Positions 46,601-54,400 of a stretch of 64,000 bases of DNA are shown piece after piece. The DNA lies in the NCBI RefSeq assembly GCF_003589925.1, contig NZ_CP032382.1, positions 6,758,001 through 6,822,000 on the forward strand. The letters are read 5' to 3'. Each line of letters starts with the position of its first letter. The first letter of the stretch is position 1. Below the pieces are notes generated by a model. The model saw only the letters and a program-made list of their open reading frames with translations. It searched no databases and was not told the DNA's origin. The position numbers and the translations under genes were made by a program. This stretch comes from Chryseolinea soli (GTDB lineage: Bacteria > Bacteroidota > Bacteroidia > Cytophagales > Cyclobacteriaceae).

Positions 46601-49600
46601 CCAGCCACTGCGCTATAAGGCAAATCTGCTGAGGTACTACCCACGCATACCGAAGGATTGGCGCCTAGCGTGATGGTGGGATTGGTCAGGATCGTGACCG
46701 TGATCGCATTGCTGGGACTCACACATCCCGATGTGCTGTTTCTTACCGTGAGGGTGGCGTTGTATACACCGGCAGCGGCAGCACCTGGAACCACGATGGT
46801 GATCGGCGTGGCCGGCAATGCAACGTTCACAACATCCAGGAAGCCTGCAGCGTTGGCCGCGGCATCGAAGTCGATACTATATTGATTCGGTGTACCCGTG
46901 GTGGCTGAGTAGGGCAACGGCGCGCTGGTACTGCCCACGCATACCGAAGGGTTGGCACCCAACGTAATTGTGGGGTTCGGGGCGATGGTCACGGTGATCG
47001 GTTGGCCTGTGCTCACGCAACCCGTGACCGTATTCGTCACGGTTAATGTCGCATTGTACGTGCCCACACCTGCAGCACCTGGAATGGTGATCCCAATTGG
47101 AGTAGCGGGTAGCGCCTGATTCACTACATCAAGAAAGCCCGCAGCGTTGGCAGCGGCATCGAAGTCGATACTATATTGTGATGGAGTGCCCGTCGTGGCG
47201 GTATATCCTAAGTTCGCTGTTGTACTGCCCAAACATACCGAAGGATTGGCACCCAGCGTGATGGTGGGCTTGGTCAGGATCGTGACCGTGATGGCACTGC
47301 CGGGACTCGTACATCCTGCTGTGCTATTTCTTACCGTGAGCGTGGCATTATATACGCCTGCTGCAGCGGCGGCCGGAACGACGATGGTGATTGGCGTGGA
47401 CGGCAATGTGGCGTTCACAACATCCAAGAAGCCCGCAGCGTTGGCCGCGGCATTGAAGTCGATACTATATTGATCCGGCGCGGCCGTGGTGGCCGAGTAG
47501 GGCAATGGCGCGCTGGTGCTGCCCGCGCAAACCGAAGGGTTGGCACCCAATGTAATCGTAGGGTTCGGGGCGATGGTTACGGTGATGGGTTGAGTTGTGC
47601 TTACGCAGCCTGTGACCGTGTTCGTCACCGTTAGCGTGGCATTGTACGTACCCACACCTGCAGCTCCTGGAACCGTGATCCCTATCGGGGTAGCCGGTAG
47701 CACAGCATTCACCACATCTAGAAAGCCCGCAGCGTTGGCAGCGGCATTGAAGTCGATGGAGTATTGGTTCGGACTGCCTGTCGTGGCGGTATATCCTAAA
47801 TTTGCTGTCGTGCTTCCCAAACATACGGAAGGATTGGTGCCTAGCGTGATGGTGGGTTTGGCTATGATCGTAACGGTGATCGCACTGCTGGTGCTGGCAC
47901 AACCCGTCACACTATTGCGAACGGTAAGCGTGGCATTATACACACCTGCTGCAGCGGCACCCGGAACCGCGATGGTGATCGGCGAGGCCGGCAATGCAAT
48001 GTTCACTACATCCAGGAAGCCCGCGGCGTTGGCCGCGGCGTCGAAGTCGATACTATATTGATTCGGCGTACCCGTGGTGGCCGAGTAGGGCAACGGCGCG
48101 CTGGTACTGCCTGCGCACACCGAAGGATTGGCTCCCAGCGTGATGGTCGGCGTGGTCAAGATCGTGACGGTGATCGCACTGCTGGGACTCGTACATCCCG
48201 CCGTGCTGTTCCTTACCGTGAGGGTGGCATTATATACACCTGCCGCGGCCGCGGCCGGAACGGCGATGGTGATCGGCGTGGACGGCAATGTGGCGTTCAC
48301 AACATCCAAGAAGCCCGCAGCGTTGGCCGCGGCATTGAAGTCGATACTATATTGATCCGGCGCGGCCGTGGTGGCCGAGTAGGGCAATGGCGCGCTGGTG
48401 CTGCCCGCGCAAACCGAAGGGTTGGCACCCAACGTAATCGTAGGGTTCGGGGCGATGGTTACGGTGATGGGTTGGGTTGTGCTTACGCAGCCTGTGACCG
48501 TGTTTGTCACCGTCAGCGTGGCATTGTACGTACCCACACCTGCAGCTCCTGGAACCGTGATCCCAATCGGGGTAGCCGGTAGCACAGCATTCACCACATC
48601 TAGAAAGCCGGCAGTGTTGGCCGCGGCATCGAAGTCTATACTATATCGATTCGGACTGCCCGTGGTGGCCGTGTAGGCTAAGCTCGCGGTCGTGCTTCCC
48701 AAACATACCGACGGATTGGTACCCAGCGTGATCGTAGGTTTGGCAACCAGTGTGACCGTGATGGGGGCGCTAGTGCTGGAACAGCCCGTCACGCTGTTGC
48801 GAACCGTAACGATGGCATTATATACTCCCGCGGCAGCCGCTGCCGGGACGGCAATGCTGATCGGTGAGGCTGGCAAAGCAACGTTCACAACATCCAGGAA
48901 ACCCGCAGCGTTGGCCGCGGCGTCGAAGTCGATACTATATTGATTCGGACTGCCCGTGGTGGCCGAGTAGGGCAACGGCGCGCTGGTACTACCTGCGCAA
49001 ACCGACGGGTTGGCGCCCAGGGTTACCGTGGGCAACGGGTTGATGTTCAGGGTCACCGTGTTGGTCATCAACACCGGCGTACAGAAGCCATTGGTGGCCA
49101 GGACGGAGATGTTGTTGCCGGTGACAAACTGCGTTGCCGGAAAGGTCATAACAAACGGTCCTGCGCCCGTGCCCGGGAATGTGATGGGTGTTGGCAGGGA
49201 GGCTACGTTCTTTAGTATCTCATAGGTTACCCCGACTTCCGAATTGTTCAGGGTAATGGTGATGTTGTCGCCTGTACATATATTCAGCGGCGAAGGGGTG
49301 GTGATCGTGAATACGGTCGGCGAGGGATCGGTGATCGTAAAGACTTGCGTCGTCGAACAAGCCGAAAACTTATCCTGGACCAACAATGTGTAGGTACCGC
49401 CGCGTAAGCCTCCGAGGCCAAGCAATGTCGCCAGGTTCAGCGGTGCCGCGCCAGCGGTGGTTCCCGTCGCGGTGGGTGTTCCATTCGAACTGCTCCACGA
49501 ATAGGTATAAGAACCGAAGCCAAAGTTCTTCGAACCACCGGTAATGGTTGCCTGGACCTGACCGTTTTGGGTCACGCATGACGTGTTGTTCGCTTCAATG

Positions 49601-50034
49601 TCTTTGGTGATACCGAGGGGTGCCGTAGAGAAATCCCTTACCACGAGGTCGGGATAGGTTCCGGGGTCGGCCAGTGAACCGATCGTATTGGTTCCGTCGC
49701 CAAGGATCCATCGGTAGGTCCCCGGTGGCAGGTTCTTCGGTGGATTGAACACAAACGTCCCGCCAGCGGGAATGTTTTGTGCGGGGAAAAGGTTTACCGG
49801 GCCAAGAATAGCCAACGAAGCATTCACGCCGCCTTCGGTAGAGTTTATCTTAAAGGTGATGAATCCGTTTCCTGTAGGGGGTGTTGAACACGAGTTGGAA
49901 GTGGTAATGTCGACCGACAGCGTTCCGAACGTATAGGAAACAGCTTGGGCCCAGCTCGCAGTGGCCAGACCGAAGACGAGCGCAACGGAAGCGATGAGGG
50001 AGCGTCCTAATTTAGGTAGTAGAGTTCTATCCAT
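37624..50034 (-). CDS. Giant T9SS-secreted surface protein with 24 tandem repeats and gliding-motility C-terminal domain
   Basis: The 4136-aa protein has a signal peptide (LIASVALVFGLATASWAQ), a head with SprB-like and Ig-like segments (to about 334), and 24 tandem repeats of about 98 residues (335-2683; PTITLGANPSVC ... YNATLTVRNS ... ITVTI). Three PKD-like units (about 2684-2945) and a PA14-like domain (about 2946-3116; IRFKMRKSFVAGTYTFTVGGDDG) follow. After an Ig-like unit come three repeats with GGTFTFSG-type cores and SprB-like segments. The T9SS type B/gliding-motility C-terminus (from about 4048) reads VPNIFTPNDDAVNDQF, NRWGNEVFKS and DGIYFYRL. It is probably an adhesin displayed at the cell surface. 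It is coupled (TAATG) to a small secreted protein upstream. Confidence 0.93.
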   Translation of the reverse strand: MDRTLLPKLGRSLIASVALVFGLATASWAQAVSYTFGTLSVDITTSNSCSTPPTGNGFITFKINSTEGGVNASLAILGPVNLFPAQNIPAGGTFVFNPPKNLPPGTYRWILGDGTNTIGSLADPGTYPDLVVRDFSTAPLGITKDIEANNTSCVTQNGQVQATITGGSKNFGFGSYTYSWSSSNGTPTATGTTAGAAPLNLATLLGLGGLRGGTYTLLVQDKFSACSTTQVFTITDPSPTVFTITTPSPLNICTGDNITITLNNSEVGVTYEILKNVASLPTPITFPGTGAGPFVMTFPATQFVTGNNISVLATNGFCTPVLMTNTVTLNINPLPTVTLGANPSVCAGSTSAPLPYSATTGSPNQYSIDFDAAANAAGFLDVVNVALPASPISIAVPAAAAAGVYNAIVTVRNSVTGCSSTSAPITVTLVAKPTITLGTNPSVCLGSTTASLAYTATTGSPNRYSIDFDAAANTAGFLDVVNAVLPATPIGITVPGAAGVGTYNATLTVTNTVTGCVSTTQPITVTIAPNPTITLGANPSVCAGSTSAPLPYSATTAAPDQYSIDFNAAANAAGFLDVVNATLPSTPITIAVPAAAAAGVYNATLTVRNSTAGCTSPSSAITVTILTTPTITLGANPSVCAGSTSAPLPYSATTGTPNQYSIDFDAAANAAGFLDVVNIALPASPITIAVPGAAAAGVYNATLTVRNSVTGCASTSSAITVTIIAKPTITLGTNPSVCLGSTTANLGYTATTGSPNQYSIDFNAAANAAGFLDVVNAVLPATPIGITVPGAAGVGTYNATLTVTNTVTGCVSTTQPITVTIAPNPTITLGANPSVCAGSTSAPLPYSATTAAPDQYSIDFNAAANAAGFLDVVNATLPSTPITIVVPAAAAAGVYNATLTVRNSTAGCTSPGSAITVTILTKPTITLGANPSVCLGSTTANLGYTATTGTPSQYSIDFDAAANAAGFLDVVNQALPATPIGITIPGAAGVGTYNATLTVTNTVTGCVSTGQPITVTIAPNPTITLGANPSVCVGSTSAPLPYSATTGTPNQYSIDFDAAANAAGFLDVVNVALPATPITIVVPGAAAAGVYNATLTVRNSTSGCVSPSNAITVTILTNPTITLGANPSVCVGSTSADLPYSAVAGGANQYSIDFNAVANAAGFLDVVNIALPATPITIAVPGAAAAGVYNATLTVRNSVTGCTSTSSAITVTLIAKPTITLGANPSVCLGTTIAGLGYTATTGTPTQYSIDFNAAAEAAGFLDVVNVALPATPIGITVPGAAGVGTYNATLTVLNTVTGCVSTALPITITIAPNPTITLGANPSVCAGSTSAPLPYSATTGTPNQYSIDFDAAANAAGFLDLVNVALPATPISIAVPAAAAAGVYNATITVRNSTSGCVSPSSAITVTILTKPTITLGANPSVCVGSTSADLPYSAVAGGANEYSIDFNAAANAAGFLDVVNIALPATPISIAVPAAAAAGVYNATLTVRNSVTGCTSTSSAITVTLIAKPTITLGANPSVCLGTTIAGLGYTATTGSPNQYSIDFDAAANTAGFLDVANQPLPATPIGITVPGAAGVGTYNATLTVTNTITGCVSTSQPITVTIAPNPTITLGANPSVCAGSTSAPLPYSATTGTPNQYSIDFNAAANAAGFLDVVNATLGATPITIVVPGAAAAGVYNATLTVRNSTSGCASPGTAITVTILATPAITLGANPSVCVGSTSADLPYSAVAGGANEYSIDFNAAANAAGFLDVVNIALPATPISIAVPAAAAAGVYNATLTVRNNVTGCVSTSSAITVTLIAKPTITLGANPSVCLGTTIAGLGYTATTGSPNQYSIDFDAAANAAGFLDIANQPLPATPIGITVPGAAGIGTYNATLTVTNTVSGCASTSQPITVTITPNPTITLGANPSVCAGSTSAPLPYSATTGTPDQYSIDFDAAANAAGFLDVANLALGATPITIAVPAAAAAGVYNATITVRNSTSGCASPGSAITVTILAKPTITLGTNPTVCTGSTTADLPYSAVTGGANEYSIDFNAAAEAAGFVDVPNTSLPATPIGITVPGAAGVGTYNATLTVLNTVTGCISTTQPITVTIISGPTITLGPNPSVCLGTTIAGLGYTATTGSPNRYSIDFDAAANAAGFLDVVNQPLPGTPIGIIIPGAAGAGTYNATLTVSNTVSGCASTSQPITVTITPNPTITLGASPSVCVGGTSAPLPYSATTGTPDQYSIDFDAAANTAGFLDVVNATLGATPITIVVPGAAAAGVYNATITVRNSTSGCASPSSAITVTILTNPTITLGTNPSVCLGSTTANLAYTATTGTPDQYSIDFDAAAEAAGFSDVVGTALPATPIGITIPGTAGVGTHNATLTVSNTVAGCASTAQPITVTIISSPTITLSANPSVCLGSTTADLGYTATTGTPDQYSIDFDAAAEAAGFVDIVNTLPTTPIVITVPGAAGVGTYNATLTVSNTVAGCASGTQPITVTITPNPTITLGTNPSVCAGSTSAPLSYSATTGAPDQYSIDFNAAAEAAGFADVANVTLTATPIAIAVPGGATAGVYNATLTVRNSTSGCISTSSAITVTILANPTITLGTNPLVCLGSTTADLPYSAVSGGADEYTIDFNAAAEAAGFADVNGTLPSSPISIAVPAAAAAGVYNATLTVTNSGTTCSSTAQAITVTISSGATVDAGPVQTICAGNSATLAGTFSGSTGITWTTAGDGTFNNANLTNAIYTPGTNDIAAGTVSLTITTAGPCAAAADNVIITINPAATVDAGAPQTTCAATAITLSGSFTGSATGLLWTTAGDGTFSDNTDPSSTYTPGTGDIAAGSVVLTATATGSCSGVTDNVTITINPVATVDAGAPQTICGAASVALNGVINGAATSATWSSSGDGTFNNATLLNATYTPGPTDRINGTVTLTLTTNNPAGPCPAVSDNVTITINPIPGDQVTFGNDTWIGYVYDDSANPVPPLSNVDFASAKYRGFIDAADIVTLSYIHPPKTSAYDATTDAFDMDLSSDHLLKGPNLCGDPADYDDDFSIRFKMRKSFVAGTYTFTVGGDDGVRLLIDNVPVAGAFNTHSYLTYTGTVCLTAGSHDFVIEYFEHAVIARVSFDYTLAVPPTVTSPVSICLNSPTAPTLTASSTDPSVTGFKWYSDAALTNPVGAGANFTPTLGTNPGELNVTVVGTTSYYVTSVYACGEGTPATVAVNVVNGATLVYNNTSICEANGSVDLTTFVTPTPTGGTFTFSGQPGITGNMFDPTGLSGPVAITVNYAIGACSAPQGTLTLNVTNTSNITVPAAALAICQGAGVIDLNTLVSALPAGGDFVFAGSTGITGDNFDPTGLTGNQVITVNYSLAGSCVAVQKQFTINVSPNATLTTNNLVVCPGGGTVDLLSLVNGTPAGGTFTFTGTGVTGSTFDPSGSAGTTVTVTVQYTSTGCGPVSGAISIQVKAANDVTCGGTGSDCANFSAIIPTITTQPTCSDRDAGEVSFNIQRANATATTFRVIWTYKGVTPPTTQTKFTNGTVLFSDLKSGLYTYTVIDEGNGKSCGPVDFFLDLKTQVHILDKEVLSNVSCFGGTDGNVRLTVDGSLTGQYWYKYVYQGQESSAQTFTPGAPLPEGLPADDTDFIILKVDDNQNFTCPDTAMVRIKNLFPKVNMTVNTTDVTTCNGSDGVIDVLNISGGNTTSGALKIRLRRLTSALGDTEVLFDYEDVVSAAKSYSDLGKGDYYVDIKDNGDCVTTYPSAIQIKAPGLSLTIPALAVTNADCSNGGKSGSILFKISAPDGIYKVAISADPLNVPADDQFVDYNTLVLPNVKFDQLARGGYYFYVKSNTSPCPTRTDNPVVVDGPYQIGDFEIIPSCSTPDITIANISGEPGKPMVIQVYDNADPFFQIDELAVTANATTATFHYTPTEHSFLTGYGNTYRFVIVQEQTSCTITSADKLQVINQRLDLTVTSKPSFPNPKRTGSIVIDNIFGGTPFHSADNQLYYNVTITDENGATVIDSQPVTLNPQKKFSESFDYLSPGIYTITVEDDSQCNPKIVQIQIDLDPSVYVPNIFTPNDDAVNDQFEVLNLPAGGKHTLIISNRWGNEVFKSTDYHEGNFWDAKEASDGIYFYRLQLDGGATYTGWVEVLRGTKP
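41985..49032 (-). repeat. Tandem array of 24 coding repeats, 294-bp unit
   Basis: Twenty-four in-frame units of about 294 bp each encode the 98-residue domains. Units fall into types (SAPLPYSA, ADLPYSAVAGG, GLGYTA/ANLGYTA). From units 9 to 20 the order repeats in threes, giving an 882-bp higher-order period. Blocks at about 47421 and 48303, exactly 882 bp apart, are almost identical over more than 150 bp. This implies recent duplication or gene conversion and is a place where assemblies may collapse. Confidence 0.92.
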
Positions 50035-50360
50035 TATCTGTTGGCGCTTTCGTTGAAGTCAATTGTTTTGGTACAGCCCTTGGAATCGACCACCCGGATC
50101 AGCTTTGGCAGGTTGCCCTTGTCAGCGGAGTGATTGCTCTTCTTGAAATCCCAGGTCAGCGGATTGTTTTTCTTATCCAGAAAGAAATAGTAGTAGGGTT
50201 CTTCGCCGCCGGAGACCCGCACATCGATGTTCACTTTGTCGCCGAGGGTTTGGGTGGTGTAGGACACTTCCAGCCGCGCGCAATCTGCAGAGGGATTGAC
50301 AGGGGGATTTGCGTTCACACCGGTAAAAAGGGTGAGGAAGAATAGAATTGTTACATTCAT
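50034..50360 (-). CDS. Small secreted SprB-repeat-like protein
   Basis: The 108-aa protein has a signal peptide (MNVTILFFLTLFTGVNA) and one beta-sandwich-like domain. Its GGEEPYYYFFLDKKN and LIRVVDSKGCTKTIDF blocks match the SprB repeat pattern (GG-PPY...V-D-GC). It has no T9SS tail. The stop overlaps the start of the giant gene by one base, so the two are made together. It could be a partner, cap or assembly factor of the giant protein; this is inference. Confidence 0.7.
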   Translation of the reverse strand: MNVTILFFLTLFTGVNANPPVNPSADCARLEVSYTTQTLGDKVNIDVRVSGGEEPYYYFFLDKKNNPLTWDFKKSNHSADKGNLPKLIRVVDSKGCTKTIDFNESANR

Positions 50361-50500
50361 ACAGGCTTACTTACGGCATGGTACATAATGAATAACCTTT
50401 AAAAAAATATTGTAACCCGTGTAAAAAAATATATCCGCGTGCTACAAATCAGTCAAAAAAATTTATGTTCTCTAATGCATGTAACATTTAATCGAACAAA

Positions 50501-51049
50501 CTAGAATTTGCGCTGGAGTATTTCACTCATCACAAAGGCCTTTCTGAAACCTTCAGGGTCCTGAAATTCTTTCAGATACTCCGCCATCAGATCGCGCTCT
50601 GTCGCTTGTTCGAATACTTTAAACTTACCGAATTTCACAACGGTATCTTCTACCCGCATGGTCTCCTCCAGTGAAGGCCGGTTGAATGCCTGCCGCTTTG
50701 CCTCTTCGTACGTCTCATACACCTTGTCGTGCTGGCGGTAATCGTAGTTCACGTCCTCGAGGTATTTGGCCTCGTCGTCTACCGGTTGTTGGGGAGTATA
50801 TTTAGCCACCGGACGCGGTTGGCTGGGGACTGGTTTCTGTTGTTTCTGGGTTGCAATTTCCTGCAACAACTCCTCGAAGGTCAGCGACTTCTGTGGTGTG
50901 CTGGCCGGGGCCGGTTGTGGGGCGCGCGGGGTTGGTTTTGGAGGAGGCATAGGCTGGCTTTTGGATTCTTCAGGGCGTTTCTTCAGTAACCTGCTGAGCA
51001 GGTACACGATCCCTATGATCACATAAAGCCATAACTTAAAATTATCCAT
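50501..51049 (-). CDS. Small membrane-anchored protein with Pro-rich linker
   Basis: The 182-aa protein has an N-terminal transmembrane segment (LWLYVIIGIVYLLSRLL), a Pro/Lys-rich linker (residues 26-55), and a mixed helical C-terminal region (LTFEELLQEIATQKQ and LMAEYLKEFQDPEGFRKAFVMSEIL). Similar short proteins are common next to cell-division or chromosome genes in Bacteroidota, but no function is known. The start is placed at 51049, where the membrane segment begins; an ATG at 51085 would add 12 residues. It is divergent from smc. Confidence 0.7.
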   Translation of the reverse strand: MDNFKLWLYVIIGIVYLLSRLLKKRPEESKSQPMPPPKPTPRAPQPAPASTPQKSLTFEELLQEIATQKQQKPVPSQPRPVAKYTPQQPVDDEAKYLEDVNYDYRQHDKVYETYEEAKRQAFNRPSLEETMRVEDTVVKFGKFKVFEQATERDLMAEYLKEFQDPEGFRKAFVMSEILQRKF

Positions 51050-51261
51050 TGAAAACAAATTTATGAAAAAAAATGAAAAACCCATTTAGAGGTACTTTTT
51101 TGATGCTTTATGCGTTGTGATGTCGCTTCGTCGACGGGTAAGAAAATCGTCGGAATAGTCTAGGGATAACGTTGGGTCGACGGGGCCTCCAAAACGCTAA
51201 AAATGAGGTTCTTTTGCTGAAAAGTGGCCTTTTTAGGCTTTTTTGGCACCTAAATTTTTAT
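51050..51261. other. Intergenic stretch between divergent genes
   Basis: Part of the 372-bp gap upstream of smc. Aside from the smc promoter further right, I see no open frame, RNA gene or repeat of note. A short hairpin-like GGCCTTTTTAGGC is present near 51226-51240. Confidence 0.4.
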
Positions 51262-51293
51262 TTTGAATTGCCAGCGGGATCGGTTTATCTTTG
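51262..51293 (+). promoter_or_regulatory. Bacteroidota-type promoter for smc
   Basis: TTTG (51262-51265), a 20-bp spacer, and TATCTTTG (51286-51293) match the -33 TTTG / -7 TAnnTTTG consensus. Transcription would start near 51300, giving an untranslated leader of about 120 nt before the smc ATG at 51422. Confidence 0.65.
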
Positions 51294-51421
51294 CCCTCCC
51301 CTTTTGAACGGAAAGGCAGCCACACAGCGGTTCTGCGTCGCTCAACCTCGCACAGCATCCATTCTTCGTGTACTGTTTTCCAGGCAAAACTGCGGGATAT
51401 ACCAAAACAACCACTAACAGC

Positions 51422-54400
51422 ATGCAATTAGCGAAACTGGAGATCAAAGGCTTCAAGAGTTTTGCCGACAAAATCGTTATCAATTTTGATGAAGGGATTA
51501 CGGGGATTGTTGGGCCAAACGGATGTGGCAAGTCAAACGTAGTGGATTCCATCCGTTGGGTGTTGGGCGAGCAAAAGACCAGCGCCCTGCGTTCGGAGAA
51601 GATGGAGAATATCATCTTTAACGGCACCAGCGCGCGCGGAGCCCAGCAAATGGCGGAGGTTTCGCTGACCATTAACAACACGAAGAACATCCTGCCTACC
51701 GAATATGCACAGATCACCATCACCCGCCGCCTCTACCGCTCGGGTGAAAGCGAGTATCTGCTAAACGGCGTGGTCTGCCGCCTCAAGGACATCACCAACC
51801 TCTTCCTCGACACCGGGGTGGCTTCCAACAGCTACGCCATCATCGAGTTGGGCATGGTGGACGACCTGCTGAACGACAAGGACAACAGCCGCCGCATGCT
51901 TTTCGAAGAGGCCGCCGGTATCTCCAAGTTCAAAAAGCGGAAAAAGGAAACCCTCAAAAAGCTGGAAGACACCGACGCCGACCTGGAACGGGTGGAAGAC
52001 CTCTTGTTTGAGATCGAAAAGAACATGAAGAGCCTTGAAAAACAGGCCAAACAGACCGAGAACTATTACAAGATCAAGGAAGAATACAAGGAAAAAAGCA
52101 TCCACCTGGCCAAGGTGGTGGTGAACAAGCAGAAGGACAAGTTCAACCACATCACCAAGCAGATCGAACAGGAGAACGACCGCAAGATCGGTCTGGCTGC
52201 CGAGATCTCGGAGAAAGAAGCCGTGATCGAAAAGGCAAAGGCGGAGCTGATCCTGAAAGAAAAAACGCTTTCGTCGCGTCAAAAGGCCATCAACGAGTTT
52301 GTGGCCAAGATCCGTCAGTACGAAAGCGAGAAACAGATCAAGAATGAACGGCTGAAATACTTGAACGACCGTGCAGCCGGTTTGCGCGAGCAGATCGACC
52401 AGGACCGCAAAAGCAACGAGCGCGCCCGCTTCAGCATTCAAAGCCTGGAAACGGAGAAGAAATCTGCCGAAGACATCTTCGAAGAGATCAGCCACAAACT
52501 GGAAACCCTGAAGGCCGACTACGAAAGCCAGAAGAATATTACCTCGGAATTGCAACAGCAATCCGACTCGATCCGCCGCGTGCAGCGTGAGCGCCAGGAA
52601 GAAAACTTCCAGATCAACAAAGACGTCGAGATCCGCGAAATCCAGGTCTCTTCCCTCAAGCAGGAACTTGAAAAAACCGCGAGCGACACCAGCCAGCAAA
52701 GCGCCAGCCTGGTGGAGTTCGAGAACAAGCTGAAGATCCTGCAGGAAGAACTGAACGTGAAGAACAACGAGCAGGAGAACCTGAAAAAAGAGGAAGAGGA
52801 AGTTCAGGAGCGCATGGTGCTGATCGAAAAAACGATCGACATGATCCGTGAGGAAATGAACGTGACCGGCCGCAAACTCGATGCGCGTCAGAACGAATAC
52901 AACCTCACCAAATCGCTGGTGGAAAACCTCGAGGGCTTCCCCGAGGCGATCAAGTTCCTGAAAAAGAAAGTAGGCAAGAACGCTCCCCTCCTCTCCGACA
53001 TCCTCACTACTTCGGAAGAGTACCGTGTGGCGATCGAGAATTACCTGGAGCCCTACCTGAACTACTACATCGTTGAACACGAGTCGGAAGCCTATGAGGC
53101 CATCAACATCCTGAGCGACGCAGCCAAGGGCAAGGCGCACTTTTTTATCCTGGATTCATTCGACAAGTTCGAGTCCACCACGGGACGCATTTATGACAAC
53201 GCATTCCCGGCTACGGAGATCATCGAATACGATCAGAAGTACAGAAAGCTGATGGCGTACATCCTCGATAAGGTGTACATCTACGAAGGCGATACCAAAA
53301 ATATCCCGTCAACGGACGAGAACACGTTCATCACCAAGAACGGCAAGCTCACCAAGCGCAAGTTCAGTATCTCCGGTGGTTCTGTGGGATTGTTCGAAGG
53401 CAAGAAGATCGGTCGTGCCAAGAACATGGAGAAACTCGAGAAGGAGATCAAGGAGTTGACCACGAAGCTCGACGATATCCGTGTCAGCCTGTTGGAAAAA
53501 CAAGCCGACCTGGAGAAGCTGCGCAACAACAAGATCCGCCAGCAAATCGACGAGGTACAACGCGGCATCCGTCAGGTGAACGACGAGTTCGTTTCCCTGC
53601 GCACCAAACGCGAACAGTTCGCACAGATGCTGAACAACGCCGACTTGCGCCGCGAAGACATCCTGGAAAAGATCGACACCCTGTTGCGCGAATTGGACGA
53701 CCTGAAGCCCCGTGCGCAACGCGCCCTCCACGACCTGGAGGAACAAGAAAACAAACTGGTATCCATCACCAACAACCTGGCCTCGAACAGCGAGGTGCTG
53801 AGTCAGAAATCGGCTGCCTACAATGAGCAGAACATCTTCTATCATCAGCAAGAGAACCGCGTGAAAAGCATCGAGCAGGAAACGCGCTTCAAACAGGAGT
53901 CGATGGACCAAAGCAGCCAGCGCATCGACGTGAACGTGGAGGAGCTGAAGAAGAATGAAGATGAAGTGAAACGCATCATCGAGACCACCCAATCCAACGA
54001 CGACGAACTCCTCGGCATGTACGAAGAGAAAGAAGGCATGGAGAAGGGCTTGAGTGAGGCGGAGAAAGAATATTACGAATCACGCGGCTACATCGACCAG
54101 GTTGACAAGCAACTGCGCGAAGTACAGCACCAGCGTCAGAGCATCGACACGACGTTGATGGATCTGCAAACGCAATTGAACGAAAGCAAGATGCAGCTGA
54201 ACTCGGTGAAGGAACGCCTTTCCGTGGAGTTCAACATCGACCTGGATTCTGTTGTGGGGCACACCGCCGCCGAAGAGTCGGAAGACTATTCGAAGGCCGA
54301 CGAGGACAAGATCCGTCACGACGTTCAAAAGATCCGCGACCGGCTCGACAACATGGGTCCCATCAACCCGATGGCTATGGAAGCCTACACGGAGATCAAA

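Noticed and set aside
42227..48943. Many overlapping plus-strand open frames (83-190 codons) across the giant gene repeats
   Set aside because: They are antisense shadows of the repeat array: they recur every 294 bp with the same sequence, have no starts with upstream signals, and the opposite frame is clearly the real protein.
41985..49032. Possible CRISPR array near the orphan Cas6-like gene
   Set aside because: The period is 294 bp, the whole unit is conserved and codes for protein; there are no short repeats with unique spacers.
51761..53140. 459-codon minus-strand frame opposite smc
   Set aside because: Leu/Val-rich antisense of a coiled-coil gene. The smc frame is unambiguous.
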